64,000 nucleotides of DNA from Phoronis australis. Its lineage: Eukaryota > Phoronida > Phoronidae. This document shows positions 48,101 to 60,100 of this stretch, piece by piece. Numbering within the stretch: position 1 is the stretch's first letter; each line of letters starts with the position of its first letter. The notes beneath the pieces were generated by a model. It was not told the DNA's origin and made no database searches. It saw only the letters and a program-made list of their open reading frames with translations. A program made the translations under genes and the position numbers. Location of the stretch: positions 566,959-630,958 of the forward strand of contig NMRA01000181.1 of the NCBI GenBank assembly GCA_002633005.1, given 5' to 3'.

Positions 48101-51100
48101 CTAGGGTTTATAGTTGACGGATTTCTAGTCCAAGTTTACGCTTGGTGACCCCAAGATCCGAGCTACAAAATTGAGTTCGAGATTTCGAGTAAAAACTCAA
48201 AATTTCGAGTTCAGAAAAGAACTTATAGTGTTGATGCTGTGGGTCATCAAGTGCAAGCTACATGTAAGATTACACAGCCATCAACGTAAACCATATTGTA
48301 CTTGAGTACAGAATAACAGACACTTATCTTGAAGTAGCACAAAGCTATAACAAAGAATATCAAATATAATTTCGAGTTCGATAACAAGTACAAATAGTAA
48401 ACCCCTGGCAAAGAGATTAAACTTCACGATTTAACTGATATTCATGTTGTAAAACGTTAACTTGCCCCCGAAAAGTATCGAAATTATTAATTGTAGTTAA
48501 ATTCGATCAAGGAATCATTCAACCAGTCAACTGATCAATCTCTAAATCAATCGATCAATCAATCAATCAGTCAATACGTCAATAAACCACTTATGAAGTT
48601 AATGTAAAAAATTAAGTGCTACAACTGCAGTTACGACAACATGTGACACGACTTTCTGTCGAGCAGGCAAGAGAAGCTGGCATCTCTATGTATGCAATTG
48701 GCATTGGCTACAATGTTGACGAGGACGAGCTGAAGGAGATAGCAGGCGAAAGGGTATTTACTACGGAGAGCTTTGAAACTCTGCAAAATGTGCGAGAGGA
48801 TTTCTTTCACGTCGCTGCTCGAGAATGCTCGGGAGGACAAGGTAATATTTTTTCTAATTATTTCAAACCAGACTTATGTACCGATCACGAAAGTGGACAG
48901 ATTGTACTGAATGTTGCAAGTTTTTACAACCTTTTGTAAACGCCAGAACTTACAGCAAATTTCGTGCATCATCTCCAGATTTACAACAAGATTGTACTGG
49001 TAAAAATGCAAATTATAGTAGGATTGTTTCGTTACCATATACTGTATGACGTATTCTGTCCCGCGCGCCTTTTACCGATTTTTTAAGTAAGCGCAGATGA
49101 GTGCACAATGTTTTAAATTGGAATTGTTATTTATGATCTTTTTGTATTTCAAAGTGGATTGTTCAGGTAATGATTATGCCGCATTAGATATAACTACACA
49201 TCAGTTTTTGTGCGGTTTTCTAACGGATGAGTCAACTTAAAGTCACGTGGTACTTTAAGAAATTGCTGCTTGGTTTATGCGCAGGGCTTACGTGTACATT
49301 TTCTTGAGCCGAAATCTGTAGCGTGAGATATACGTGCATGTGTGATAGTGAAACACAGACAGATGTAAATCTGGCTTACACCCCAAAACGTCTGTGCAAC
49401 TTTTTAGTGTTCTATAGTGTGGGCGACGAAATTGCCTGCCAAAATTGCTATCTCGTGGTCTCTACGCGGATAGGCCTCGACTGTCACCATTAAGTTCTAC
49501 ACCAACAGAAAGCGAGAAGTAAAATCTTTCGAGAAAACGTCTCGTGTAACTATTGGCCTAAACAATATGCCTACCAAGCACTTAAGAACTTCAACACACG
49601 TGTTTGCGCCTTTTCGTTGATAATGGCGCTGTTCCATCCCCACACCGCGATATTCTCATACAAAATGTTCTCGCCCACATTTAGTTGATTGGTCTTTACA
49701 TCTTCTTGTGACGCATCATTCAGTTGTGCTTTATTTCTAGCGAGTAGGCGGCGAAACATTACTGCGTAATTAAAATCGTTTTAAAAATCTAGACGATTAA
49801 TTGCAGGTTAGCCGCCTACCGCTTCTTGGTAATGCCAAAAATTTTCTCCGATGTCCAGTGAATGTTTGCATGGGCGGTACATGTACATGTGGTTTCCAAG
49901 GAAGGGCTGAGAAAATCAGTTAGTCATGTATCTTCACCAAACTCTGAAAACATGAAGGCGATTATATGTCGCTGTACCCTCTTGGTCTTTGATGACATCG
50001 GCACGCAACAGTTGTTGACATTTTTCAAATCGCTGAAGAGAATTCATATGCGTGTCGGCAATTTCCACCTTGTGACATTCACTAAAAGATCATTATCATA
50101 TTCCATTCAATTTTGTGCGACGTCTTGGTCAGTAATTGTAAATAAAATGAGATTTTCTCCAATTTTGATTGAATTGGATTTACATAATGTAGATATTTGG
50201 TCTCGGTAGAAACATAGCCTTTTTCCCAAAGTTCGTCTTCGAATTGACTGACAAGGTAATTTTGATACCTACTTTGTGATATAATCCCACTCATCTTAAC
50301 TTTGCACATCCACTTGACTTGCAAACGAATAGTTTGAATGTAACGCTAACGAATATCTGTAGACGCCATTGCAAGTAAAGCATTGTGGTGAATCTCGGTG
50401 CTTCTAACGATACGTACATGAATTTGGATTTCAATCACATACGAAAGAGGAAACCGGAATGAGAAAATCCACCGAGTGTACTCAACACAGACACAATTTG
50501 CCATGTCCGAAATCGTTACTGCACGGCCATTTGTTTAAGTTTGAAGTGATTTGTGAGCTAAATCTCGCCGGTTGTTTTACAGGAGGGGAAAACGCTGGTG
50601 TTGTCGACATATACAGTGTTTTGAGAGGTAGGTCCAGGTCGTTCGGTGTCTTGCGGCTTGTTGCACCGCCTCGTGTCTGTTAATTCACAATACCACAACT
50701 TTTGCTTTAAATAGTTTGGACGTTAACTCGAACCATTTCACTATGTAAACTGGCAATATTTCATTTTGAAATGGTACACTACATGTATGTAACGGGTACA
50801 CGACACATTCCTGCATATTTTCGCCTGAAATGTTGCACTTTAACCCGTTCCCACGATTGTTTCCACACCAACAGACCGAGAACGAGACACACGCACTTCT
50901 TATTAACAAACACTATAAACCTTCCTTCTATACCTGCTTTTACCCTGCTTTTTCTTTTCCCTCCTCAGTTCACGGCCACTGGGGGGCGTGGAGCGAGTTC
51001 GGAGCGTGCTCCGTATCGTGTGGTCGCGGAACGTCTTCTCGCATCCGCCACTGCGACAGTCCTGCTCCTAGCGGAGGTGGCAACGATTGTGTTGGCCCAC

Positions 51101-54100
51101 CCTTCCAGACCATGCCGTGTCAATCCTTACCCTGCGAGCAAAGAGGTGCACATTTGACATACGTTATTGAAGCAGGACTATTCACGAGTCAAATTATCTC
51201 TACTTAAAAGTTATTAAATATGTTAGTAATGTTTTGTAGCATTTGTGTACGTTCTGTCGATCACAACTCTGTTTCACCTAGCAACCAGCAAGTTACTGTT
51301 TAACAGGTCTCACTATCGAACGAATAGTTTATGCGGAATGGCTCTGCATATTTAAGCCAAATGCAAAAAACAGGTATATTGTTAGTATTTAGGTAAAAAC
51401 GCGAGTTTGTACTTCTATTATTCACGCATTTAATATTATTTTTCAGTTGATGGACAATGGGGAAGGTGGGCCAACTGGGGTAAGTGTGCGGTAACCTGTG
51501 GTGAGGGAATAAGGATTCGATCTAGGAAGTGCAACAACCCGCCACCTAGTGAGACAGGCCTGGACTGCGAGGGACACGCCCATCAAGCGGAACAATGCAA
51601 TGAAAGACCTTGCGTGTTGGAGACTGGTCTACGAAAAGGTATAGTAATACAGTGGCGGATCTAGGATATCACAAGGGGGGGGGCCAACTTGTCCGGCTGT
51701 AAGCATTTGTGCAAACCACAATTGTAGATGCGTATAGCACCGAATGGGGGGAAATTTTTCTGTTTTTTCCTCTAAAAATCAAGCATTTCCCTTGATTCCT
51801 GAAGTATTACTCAAGAAAAAATGCAAAAAAAAANNNNNNNNNNNNNNNNNNNNNNNNNNNNNNNNNNNNNNNNNNNNNNNNNNNNNNNNNNNNNNNNNNN
51901 NNNNNNNNNNNNNNNNNNNNNNNNNNNNNNNNNNNNNNNNNNNNNNNNNNNNNNNNNNNNNNNNNNNNNNNNNNNNNNNNNNNNNNNNNNNNNNNNNNNN
52001 NNNNNNNNNNNNNNNNNNNNNNNNNNNNNNNNNNNNNNNNNNNNNNNNNNNNNNNNNNNNNNNNNNNNNNNNNNNNNNNNNNNNNNNNNNNNNNNNNNNN
52101 NNNNNNNNNNNNNNNNNNNNNNNNNNNNNNNNNNNNNNNNNNNNNNNNNNNNNNNNNNNNNNNNNNNNNNNNNNNNNNNNNNNNNNNNNNNNNNNNNNNN
52201 NNNNNNNNNNNNNNNNNNNNNNNNNNNNNNNNNNNNNNNNNNNNNNNNNNNNNNNNNNNNNNNNNNNNNNNNNNNNNNNNNNNNNNNNNNNNNNNNNNNN
52301 NNNNNNNNNNNNNNNNNNNNNNNNNNNNNNNNNNNNNNNNNNNNNNNNNNNNNNNNNNNNNNNNNNNNNNNNNNNNNNNNNNNNNNNNNNNNNNNNNNNN
52401 NNNNNNNNNNNNNNNNNNNNNNNNNNNNNNNNNNNNNNNNNNNNNNNNNNNNAGAGCAAATAATCTCGGTAGTCAATATGTGGATCTTTGGAGGCTTACT
52501 GCAATGAAGGTGATACAAGATTTCATTATCTGCAGTTCCGTGCATGCTACATGAATTCATTTGCAGGACTTGCTCGAATTGAGCGAATGAGCCAAACATT
52601 TTAGTCTTTCAGTGGATTTTGTGTTATTTTTTATTAGTTATAGATTTGTCCAGATAATTTGACTCAAAAACCGGTTGAAGTAACGTAATAATAACGAATT
52701 GTGTATTCTTCCACAGAAAGCTGCGCTGGAGGTAAAGCAGACATAGTGTTCGTTCTCGACGAGTCCAGCAGCATATACCCGGGCGACTTCAAGAAGCAAC
52801 TCAAATTTGTGAACGACCTTATTGACATCTTTGAAGTAGAACGAGACGGAGTTCACGTGAGCGTAGTCACTTTCTCGACAAAATCGCGGCTGAAATTCCC
52901 CCTGACCAGGTACCTCGATAACAAGAATGTAAAGAGAGCAATTTCTTCGATTCGTCAAAGAGGTGGAGGCACGTACACCGCCGATGCTCTAGACTACGTG
53001 CGGGAGACGTCGTTTACCTCGTCGAATGGTGGGCGTTCGGGTGTCGTAAGAATCGGCATAGTTATGACGGACGGTGAATCGGCTTACCCGGACAAGACAA
53101 AGCGAGCAGCGAAGGCTCTGCGCGCGACTGGGACTCAAATGTTCGCTATTGGCGTTGGACCTAACGTCGACTTGCAAGAACTGAGAGAAATTGGTGGCGA
53201 CCACATGTTTACGGCCACGAATTTTGATGCCCTTGATGAAATCAAACAGGATGTGATTCGGACGACTAGAAGCACGTGCCGTAAAGCAGGTATATACTTT
53301 TTAATAATCATTAAAAGCTTATTGAACTTCATCGATGGTGGGTTGCCATTTATTCCTTCAAGACCTATATGCCGAGTTCTGAAGTGTTAGGCCTACGTTG
53401 CTTCTTCCCAAGAGTAACGCTACACATGGCTGATATCATCACCTTATGCTTCTATCACATGACCCAGCTGAAGTTTTGCATTTTGCTGTGACAACAAGTG
53501 CAATGTAAGTTCTGCTTCACCCACAAACCTTTCCCTTTATTTTCGATTGATTCGAAGCTCGAAGGAAAAGAAAAAACTCAAAATGGATTCATTGTCATAC
53601 AATACAATAAAAAATTTCCTTAGTTTTCTTATTAATTTCTTTTTTCACAGATGAGTCTAAGTTTAAATTTGACTCGACAAGTGCGCAATTTTTTAAGGTT
53701 ATCTAATTGTGGCTAATCATAACTCATTTAAATCTCCGTTTTATCTACCGCTTGCCATAAAAACCTCTTTTTATGTTACACTTGTATTAAAAAAAAACGC
53801 TGTGCTACATTCCCTTATCTATTGCTTGTCAATCACCGTTATTATTTACATTTAATCCTTTATTTGCTGACCTATTGTTTCTCATGTCTGTTCCTTGCTG
53901 GCAATCATTTTGCTGTCTCCAAAAGCTAACACCGATTTATTTCAAACAGCTACATTACTTGGGATTTCTATCGAAGGTAAGACTACTATGTGACGCTTAA
54001 GCGATGTACGTTTGGAAACCGCAACAGTTTCCCAAATTCTTTGGATTCGTTCAAAATTTTTTTAATTTGTTTAAAGCTCAGTCCATCAATTCAGAGACCG

Positions 54101-57100
54101 TTTTCACTGTAACTCACGTGACACATACCACAGTCACTCCATCCCATGTCGCATAAGCGTCACACGTTGTATACTGGAAATCGTCTGCACATTGTTCTTG
54201 TCATACGTAACTGTTCGTAATAAACATAGCACCTAGTAGATAGAGGTAGATCTCCACACATAATTCTTCGTGTTTCTTTGCAAACATGTTGTTGTCCGCT
54301 ACGCAGACGACAATACAAAACGAAACATTTTTTTCAAAAGATAGAGGATAGCATAAATAATTAATGCTGAAGATGTTGACATAGCAAATATGAACATGAT
54401 AGATCAAGGTCAATTAGTTTTAGAACTGCATGGAGCTCCTTAACAATAGAGTACATGTACATCTTGACAACGCAATGTCTAGTAACAAACTTAATTTGGG
54501 ATATTGTTACGAAGCTCCGATCCGACTGATCTTGAGGAAATTCTGCCCAAAACGATTCGTCAACATAGTTCGACTGTGTTGATAGCTACATGTAAGGCAG
54601 AACCTTCGCCTGATTTGTCCTTTTATTACTTTCAAACTGTCACCGTCAGGGGCGGATCCAGGATTTTGAGTTAGGGGGGCCCAGGGCAGAATGTAAGCCA
54701 AAACTTTGCCCATCAGACATTCGCACCCCCGAACTGTCAAATGGAATCTGGGAGAATTTTAGGGTGGCCCATGGACCCCTTATCCCCCAAATCCGCCTCT
54801 GACTGTATAACTGCACGGTACGTTTAACGTAGTTTTTGGTAATTGCTCGTATGTGTAGTCGTATGTGAGTTTAGAAGTGTCAAACGTTTTAATTTGTTCA
54901 CTACGCATCAAAGTGTGATGATTGGAACGACTCAGCACCTTTAAATGTGGATAACAAACTTAGCAGTTTTGGCTTTTCGCGCCACGTGATGCAGTCACTG
55001 CGGCAAGGCAAAACAAGTTTGATCCTGCAAGTAATTTAGTTGGGTTCCGTTTAGCATGCATATATCCGTTCTTCGAGTTTATGTTGTAATATCATGTATA
55101 CTATGTCTTTAACTCTTCGTAAAGAGCGTCATAAATCACTTTATAATTTCTGATTTAAGCGCATAATTTCGATAACAAACCCATCTTTGACCAATGCTGC
55201 TATATATTAAAAGCATGAAAATGGTTCCAGGTGATAAGTACGATGGGCCCACCTGGTAACGTCTTGTACAACGTGAATCAGAACGCCTGCCATTGGTTTT
55301 TAATGCTGCTTCGTGATAAACTTCTGTAAGTTAAATGAGTCTTTGAATTAACACTATAGCAAACGGCCAATGGGGTGCGTGGTCAGAGTGGAGTTCCTGC
55401 AGTCTAACCTGTGGCGAAGGGATGAGAACCAGACGGAGACAATGCGACAATCCTCCACCAAACCTGGGTGGAGGCTACTGTCAGGGGACAGCCATGGAAA
55501 CTGATTACTGCTATGGCGACCCATGTGGAATTCATGCAGGTTAGTATTCAAGCAAACGTGGTCTGCTCCGAGGTGACGCAGTTTTACCAGCCGGCTTTCA
55601 ACTCCACTGTACCATAGCAGGAATGCCTGCGTCTACAACATTGAGCAGTGCTGTGAACCATTCGCGAGGTATTTCCAAAGAAAGTATTACGGCTCATGAA
55701 ACGAAAACAGCGAATCTTCTGGGGATAAACGTATCATTTGATCCCGTGACTCAAAATTTGGCTTAGCCAATTACTCTCAATAGCGTCCATTTTGTTAACG
55801 TGCGATTGTAAGACCGCAAGTTAACTCGTGAACATCTTGAAAATCTTGCATTACACTAGCTTGATCCTGCGTGATTTTGCCGAACTCGCAAGATACTTAT
55901 TTTACGTACCCTTGTCCAATTTCCGGGTGTGCAGTGCATGTAAATTTTGTGTAGAATTAGAGCCGCATACCTGTTGTGGACCGCCGAGACAAGACACGAA
56001 ATTAAAAACCAAGCATTTATGATAAGAACCTATAACTTATTAGGTAAACATATGGTATGATTAATAGTAAAATAATGAAAGGACAGTTAACAGTTTCGAA
56101 TAGATCCAGGCAGGGCTGATTTTTACGAGAGGATGTCGATTCTTTGACTTCACCGTGAATTTCCAATTCATCCGCATTGCGTAATAGTCATTACTCAGCA
56201 AAACGATTCTCTTACACAAATTCCGACCTTATGCCATACGGTTTATTTCCAGAATATACACTCTATATTTCTAGTTGAACTATTATTTTTGGTGGAATTT
56301 ATATGTTTTTTTCAAATGAAGCAGCTGCGCGTCCGTCTCCGCCTGTGAATGGGTACACACCCGGGCTTAACATTTTAGAAATTACTGACGGAAACTGGGG
56401 ACCTTGGTCAGAGTATAGTGACTGTTCTGTAACGTGCGAGGTGGGCTCACGCTTACGGATACGTGTCTGTGACAACCCAAAGCCTGCCAATGGTGGTAGC
56501 GACTGTGTTGGACAGGATGTTGTCACATCAATATGCCTTGGTCCACCCTGCAAGAGTGAACAGCGCGAAGGTAACCCTACCCAGCATTAGTAGTCGTCTT
56601 CCTTGCCCGTTGAAGTATTGTAGTGCATTAGGTGACCAGTTGTAGAGAGAGTTTGTCAAGTTGCCCGTACCTCCCATGTTCACATGCGCACTGTCGTCTT
56701 TATCTCAAACGTTTTGTAGCTGCCGATATTCTGCCAGACGTTCTCAACTTTGGTAAGTAGGCGTGGGACACTTAACAGTCTAACGTAGAGCACTCAGGTG
56801 GTATGGACTAATCCCTGGAAGTTGTTTTACTCGTCACTGTCTTTTTAACCCAAACTCATCCTCTTAACATCTCATTAAGTCGATCGTGTCCAACTTCACC
56901 AAAAGAATATTTGTCCGCAGGCAAATTTGTAAAGAAGAGGACACGATAGCTTAAATTTTGGAGTTTCTTTTTCTACTGCAGGAACTGTTGAGTTAAACTG
57001 AAATGTTAACGCTTACCTTGAAAGATTATTGTAGCCGCAATCATTAGTGTAATTCTAAGTTTTGTCACTAAATGGACATGCACTGCCTGGTCATCCTGAA

Positions 57101-60100
57101 GAGGTGTACCGAATGTACAGAAACGTTGTTGGCTATGAGTTTTAACGTCTTTCGTTTGAGAGCTGTGCACAAAGATCACTTTAGCTAACGACAGAAGTTC
57201 TGCACAAGCATGTCAGTGTGGTGGGGGGTTCTTACTTCAGTGAGAATTACGGGTCAAAAGACTGATTTTTAAGGGACGTTCGCTTTGAAGAAGTGTCCTA
57301 ATCACATTCAATTGCAACAACAGTAAATTACAAAAAGTTCTCTTCTTATGTGGTTAAGTTCTCCAAATGTTCATTTTTGCTGGTTACTGTACACAACGGG
57401 TCAGCCCTACCTCGGGTTTACTATCTGTTGTGGATTGTTTATACGACTGATGTCAATAAACGTAAGACAAAGGTGAATAGGATGTCAAACGAAATGATAA
57501 CATTTCATGGACGTTCCGAACAAAATGGATCTCCTTTTAAAGTGTGATTATTGATGCCATAGTTTTTAGAGTCTTTCTAGGATCAGCATGTTAACAACAC
57601 ACATGTAGAATATATTAATATACACGTAGAATGTAGATTTAGCTGGATACACCTCTATCTGCATAGACTATTCTTCAACAGAAATAGCATGTAGTTAGGT
57701 ACTTGTAACCAGGGTAATGCCATGTTTCAGTACATCCTTCTCGAACTCTTTACTGTTGCCATTAAAACAACATATCTGTTGTGAATATTTTCAATGTGCA
57801 ACACCAATAATATAGTTTGAGGTGTTGATTTGTTGTCCTGTTTTGACACAATAAATCCACGCCTACATCTTCAAGCTTTTGAATGACCATTCTGTGGAAC
57901 GTTTAAGTTACCATCATATGAAAGCACTGACGAAGTGTTTTCGAGTACATATTGTATATAGCAGGTTACCCCCACGTCAACCCCTAAGTTGCATTTTCCC
58001 CTACCAATTTCGGTTGAGAAAACAATAGAGCGAATTGCTTGCTAATTAAAAGAATAAACTTTGCAACACAGAAACCTTAACCCATAAGTATTTTGTTTGA
58101 ATGTCATTCCCAAATATTAGGAATTTATGTACGAGTGAAAATATCAGCCCCTAAATTGATAAATGTCATACCTTGTGTGTTTTCTTACGCAGGTACTTGG
58201 GGAGCCTGGACGACGTGGTCGGCTTGCAGCGCCACTTGCGGTGAAGGCTCCATGATACGACGTCGCCAATGCGAAGGGCATTACCTGTGTAGAGGAGATT
58301 CAAGCGAACGTGCAACTTGTTTCGAGGCAAGTTGTCCGGCTCGAGGTACGTTGTACTTGTTTCTTATTTTTCCATTGAAGACGAAACATGTAAGGTACAT
58401 CAATATCAACCTTTTTGTCAAATCATTTTCATAAGAATGGCGATAAACCTACATCGCTGAATTGTAAAACTTCCGAAAACTTGTTTTTGAAAACTTCAGA
58501 TTTAAGAACTTTTAATTTAAAAAATTGTAACAAAAACTTGCTCAAAAACGACTCAGTTAGTTTTCGAGATCACGGACTTATTTTTCACTTCTATAACTTG
58601 TCACTTTCAGTAGATTATTACCAAAACTGAAAATTTCCAGATTGTGGAACGAAAGGCGATTTGATTTTCATTCTTGACGAGTCCAGTAGCATCTACCCGA
58701 AAAACTTTAAGAAACAACTTCAGTTTGTCAGCGATGTCGTGGAATCGTTTCCTGTTGGCAAAGACCAGGTCCGTGTTGGGGTTATGACGTTTTCAACGAA
58801 GCCACAACTGAGGTTTGAACTCGGTTCTTACAACGACAACGAAGAAGTGAAAGAAGCCATATTGGGTATTCGCCAAAGGGGAGGAGGAACGTATACATTC
58901 GATGCTTTGGATTTCGCGCGGGAAAACATGTTCACGAGAGCTCGCGCTGACGTTGTGAAAATTGGTGTCGTCATGACGGATGGCGAATCAGCCGACAGCG
59001 ACAAGACGAAAAGAGCTGGCGCCGCCGCACGCGCTGCCGGATTTGAAATGTTTGCCATCGGTGTGGGTACCAAAGTTGACTTGGAAGAGTTGAAGGCAAT
59101 TGGCGGGAAAAACGTCGTGACAGCCACAGATTTCACCTCGCTTGATGATATTAAAGCTGACGTCATATCCAGAACGAAAGCTGCTTGCCCTGATGAGCCT
59201 GGTAAGTTGTTATTCGCCATCCTTGTTACGTTTTGGTTTATACTAGGCGGCACTAGTAAATGGATACGATAGACCTAACCGTTTTATGACAGAAACGACG
59301 AATTACTGGGGCCGGTTCTCGGTCATACATTGTACTGGATACATTATAAGTTGAATTATCTGATCTGTTCCACGAGTTCTTTTAATTCACAGTATAACAA
59401 GCGATTTTAAAGCTAAACGGTATCTGGCATTCTTGTTACTTTCTTTAGCTGCCATACACGGGCAGTGGAGTGACTGGGGAGACTGGGAAATCTGTTCCGA
59501 GTTATGCGGAGAAGGCGTGCAATCCAGAAGACGCGAATGCAACAATCCACCGCCATCTAACGGAGGTGACAGTTGCCGAGGTGACGCACGAGAAACAAGG
59601 GCCTGCAACAAAGGACCATGTGATGTGGCGGGTAAGATTTAAAGCGTGTTCAGCTAGATGAAGTAATTTGTAAAGTTGTTTAGAAGGAAAGGATACTGAG
59701 ATTCAGAAGGAATTGACAGTATGTTGCCAACGACTTAGTTGAGTGGAAGCATAAAAGAGGTGATGTCGAATTTCATGTTTTTTATAATCATTCCACCTTC
59801 TTTGAACAGTTAATGGACAATGGGGTGACTGGCTAGCATGGGAGACATGCTCGGCGTCGTGCGGTGGCGGTCGACAGTCTAGACGTCGTTTGTGCAACAG
59901 CCCTCGTCCGTCCGCTGGCGGCCGGTACTGCAAAGGGGATTCTGAAGAAACACGCCCGTGTGCTAATAATCCCTGTCCAGGTGGGGTGTTGAGTACTTGT
60001 TGCTATATCTAATAATTTCTTCTCTGAGTAAGCTATAAGGTAAAACGATTTTACAGTTGTAAAATATCTGATTTCCAAACTCACCGAATGTATGTGAATG

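Larger units (their letters stand above)
46802..48666 (+). other. Introns inside VWA2
   Basis: 46802-47587 and 47740-48666. The second contains the 352-bp TIR element (48030-48381) and TTTCGCGACATATTACGTGA-type repeat sequence at 47875-47950, and a short (ATCA)n run near 48550. No coding. Confidence 0.6.

Noticed and set aside
51744-52599. Four long open frames of 226-262 codons on both strands
   Set aside because: They run through the N gap and consist almost wholly of X; no evidence of coding.
56982-57005. Possible extra exon after TTTCTACTGCAG
   Set aside because: In the required phase it hits a stop after six codons.
58828-59253. 141-codon minus-strand frame and similar one at 60866-61237
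   Set aside because: Both are antisense to single-exon VWA domains and mirror their codon bias.
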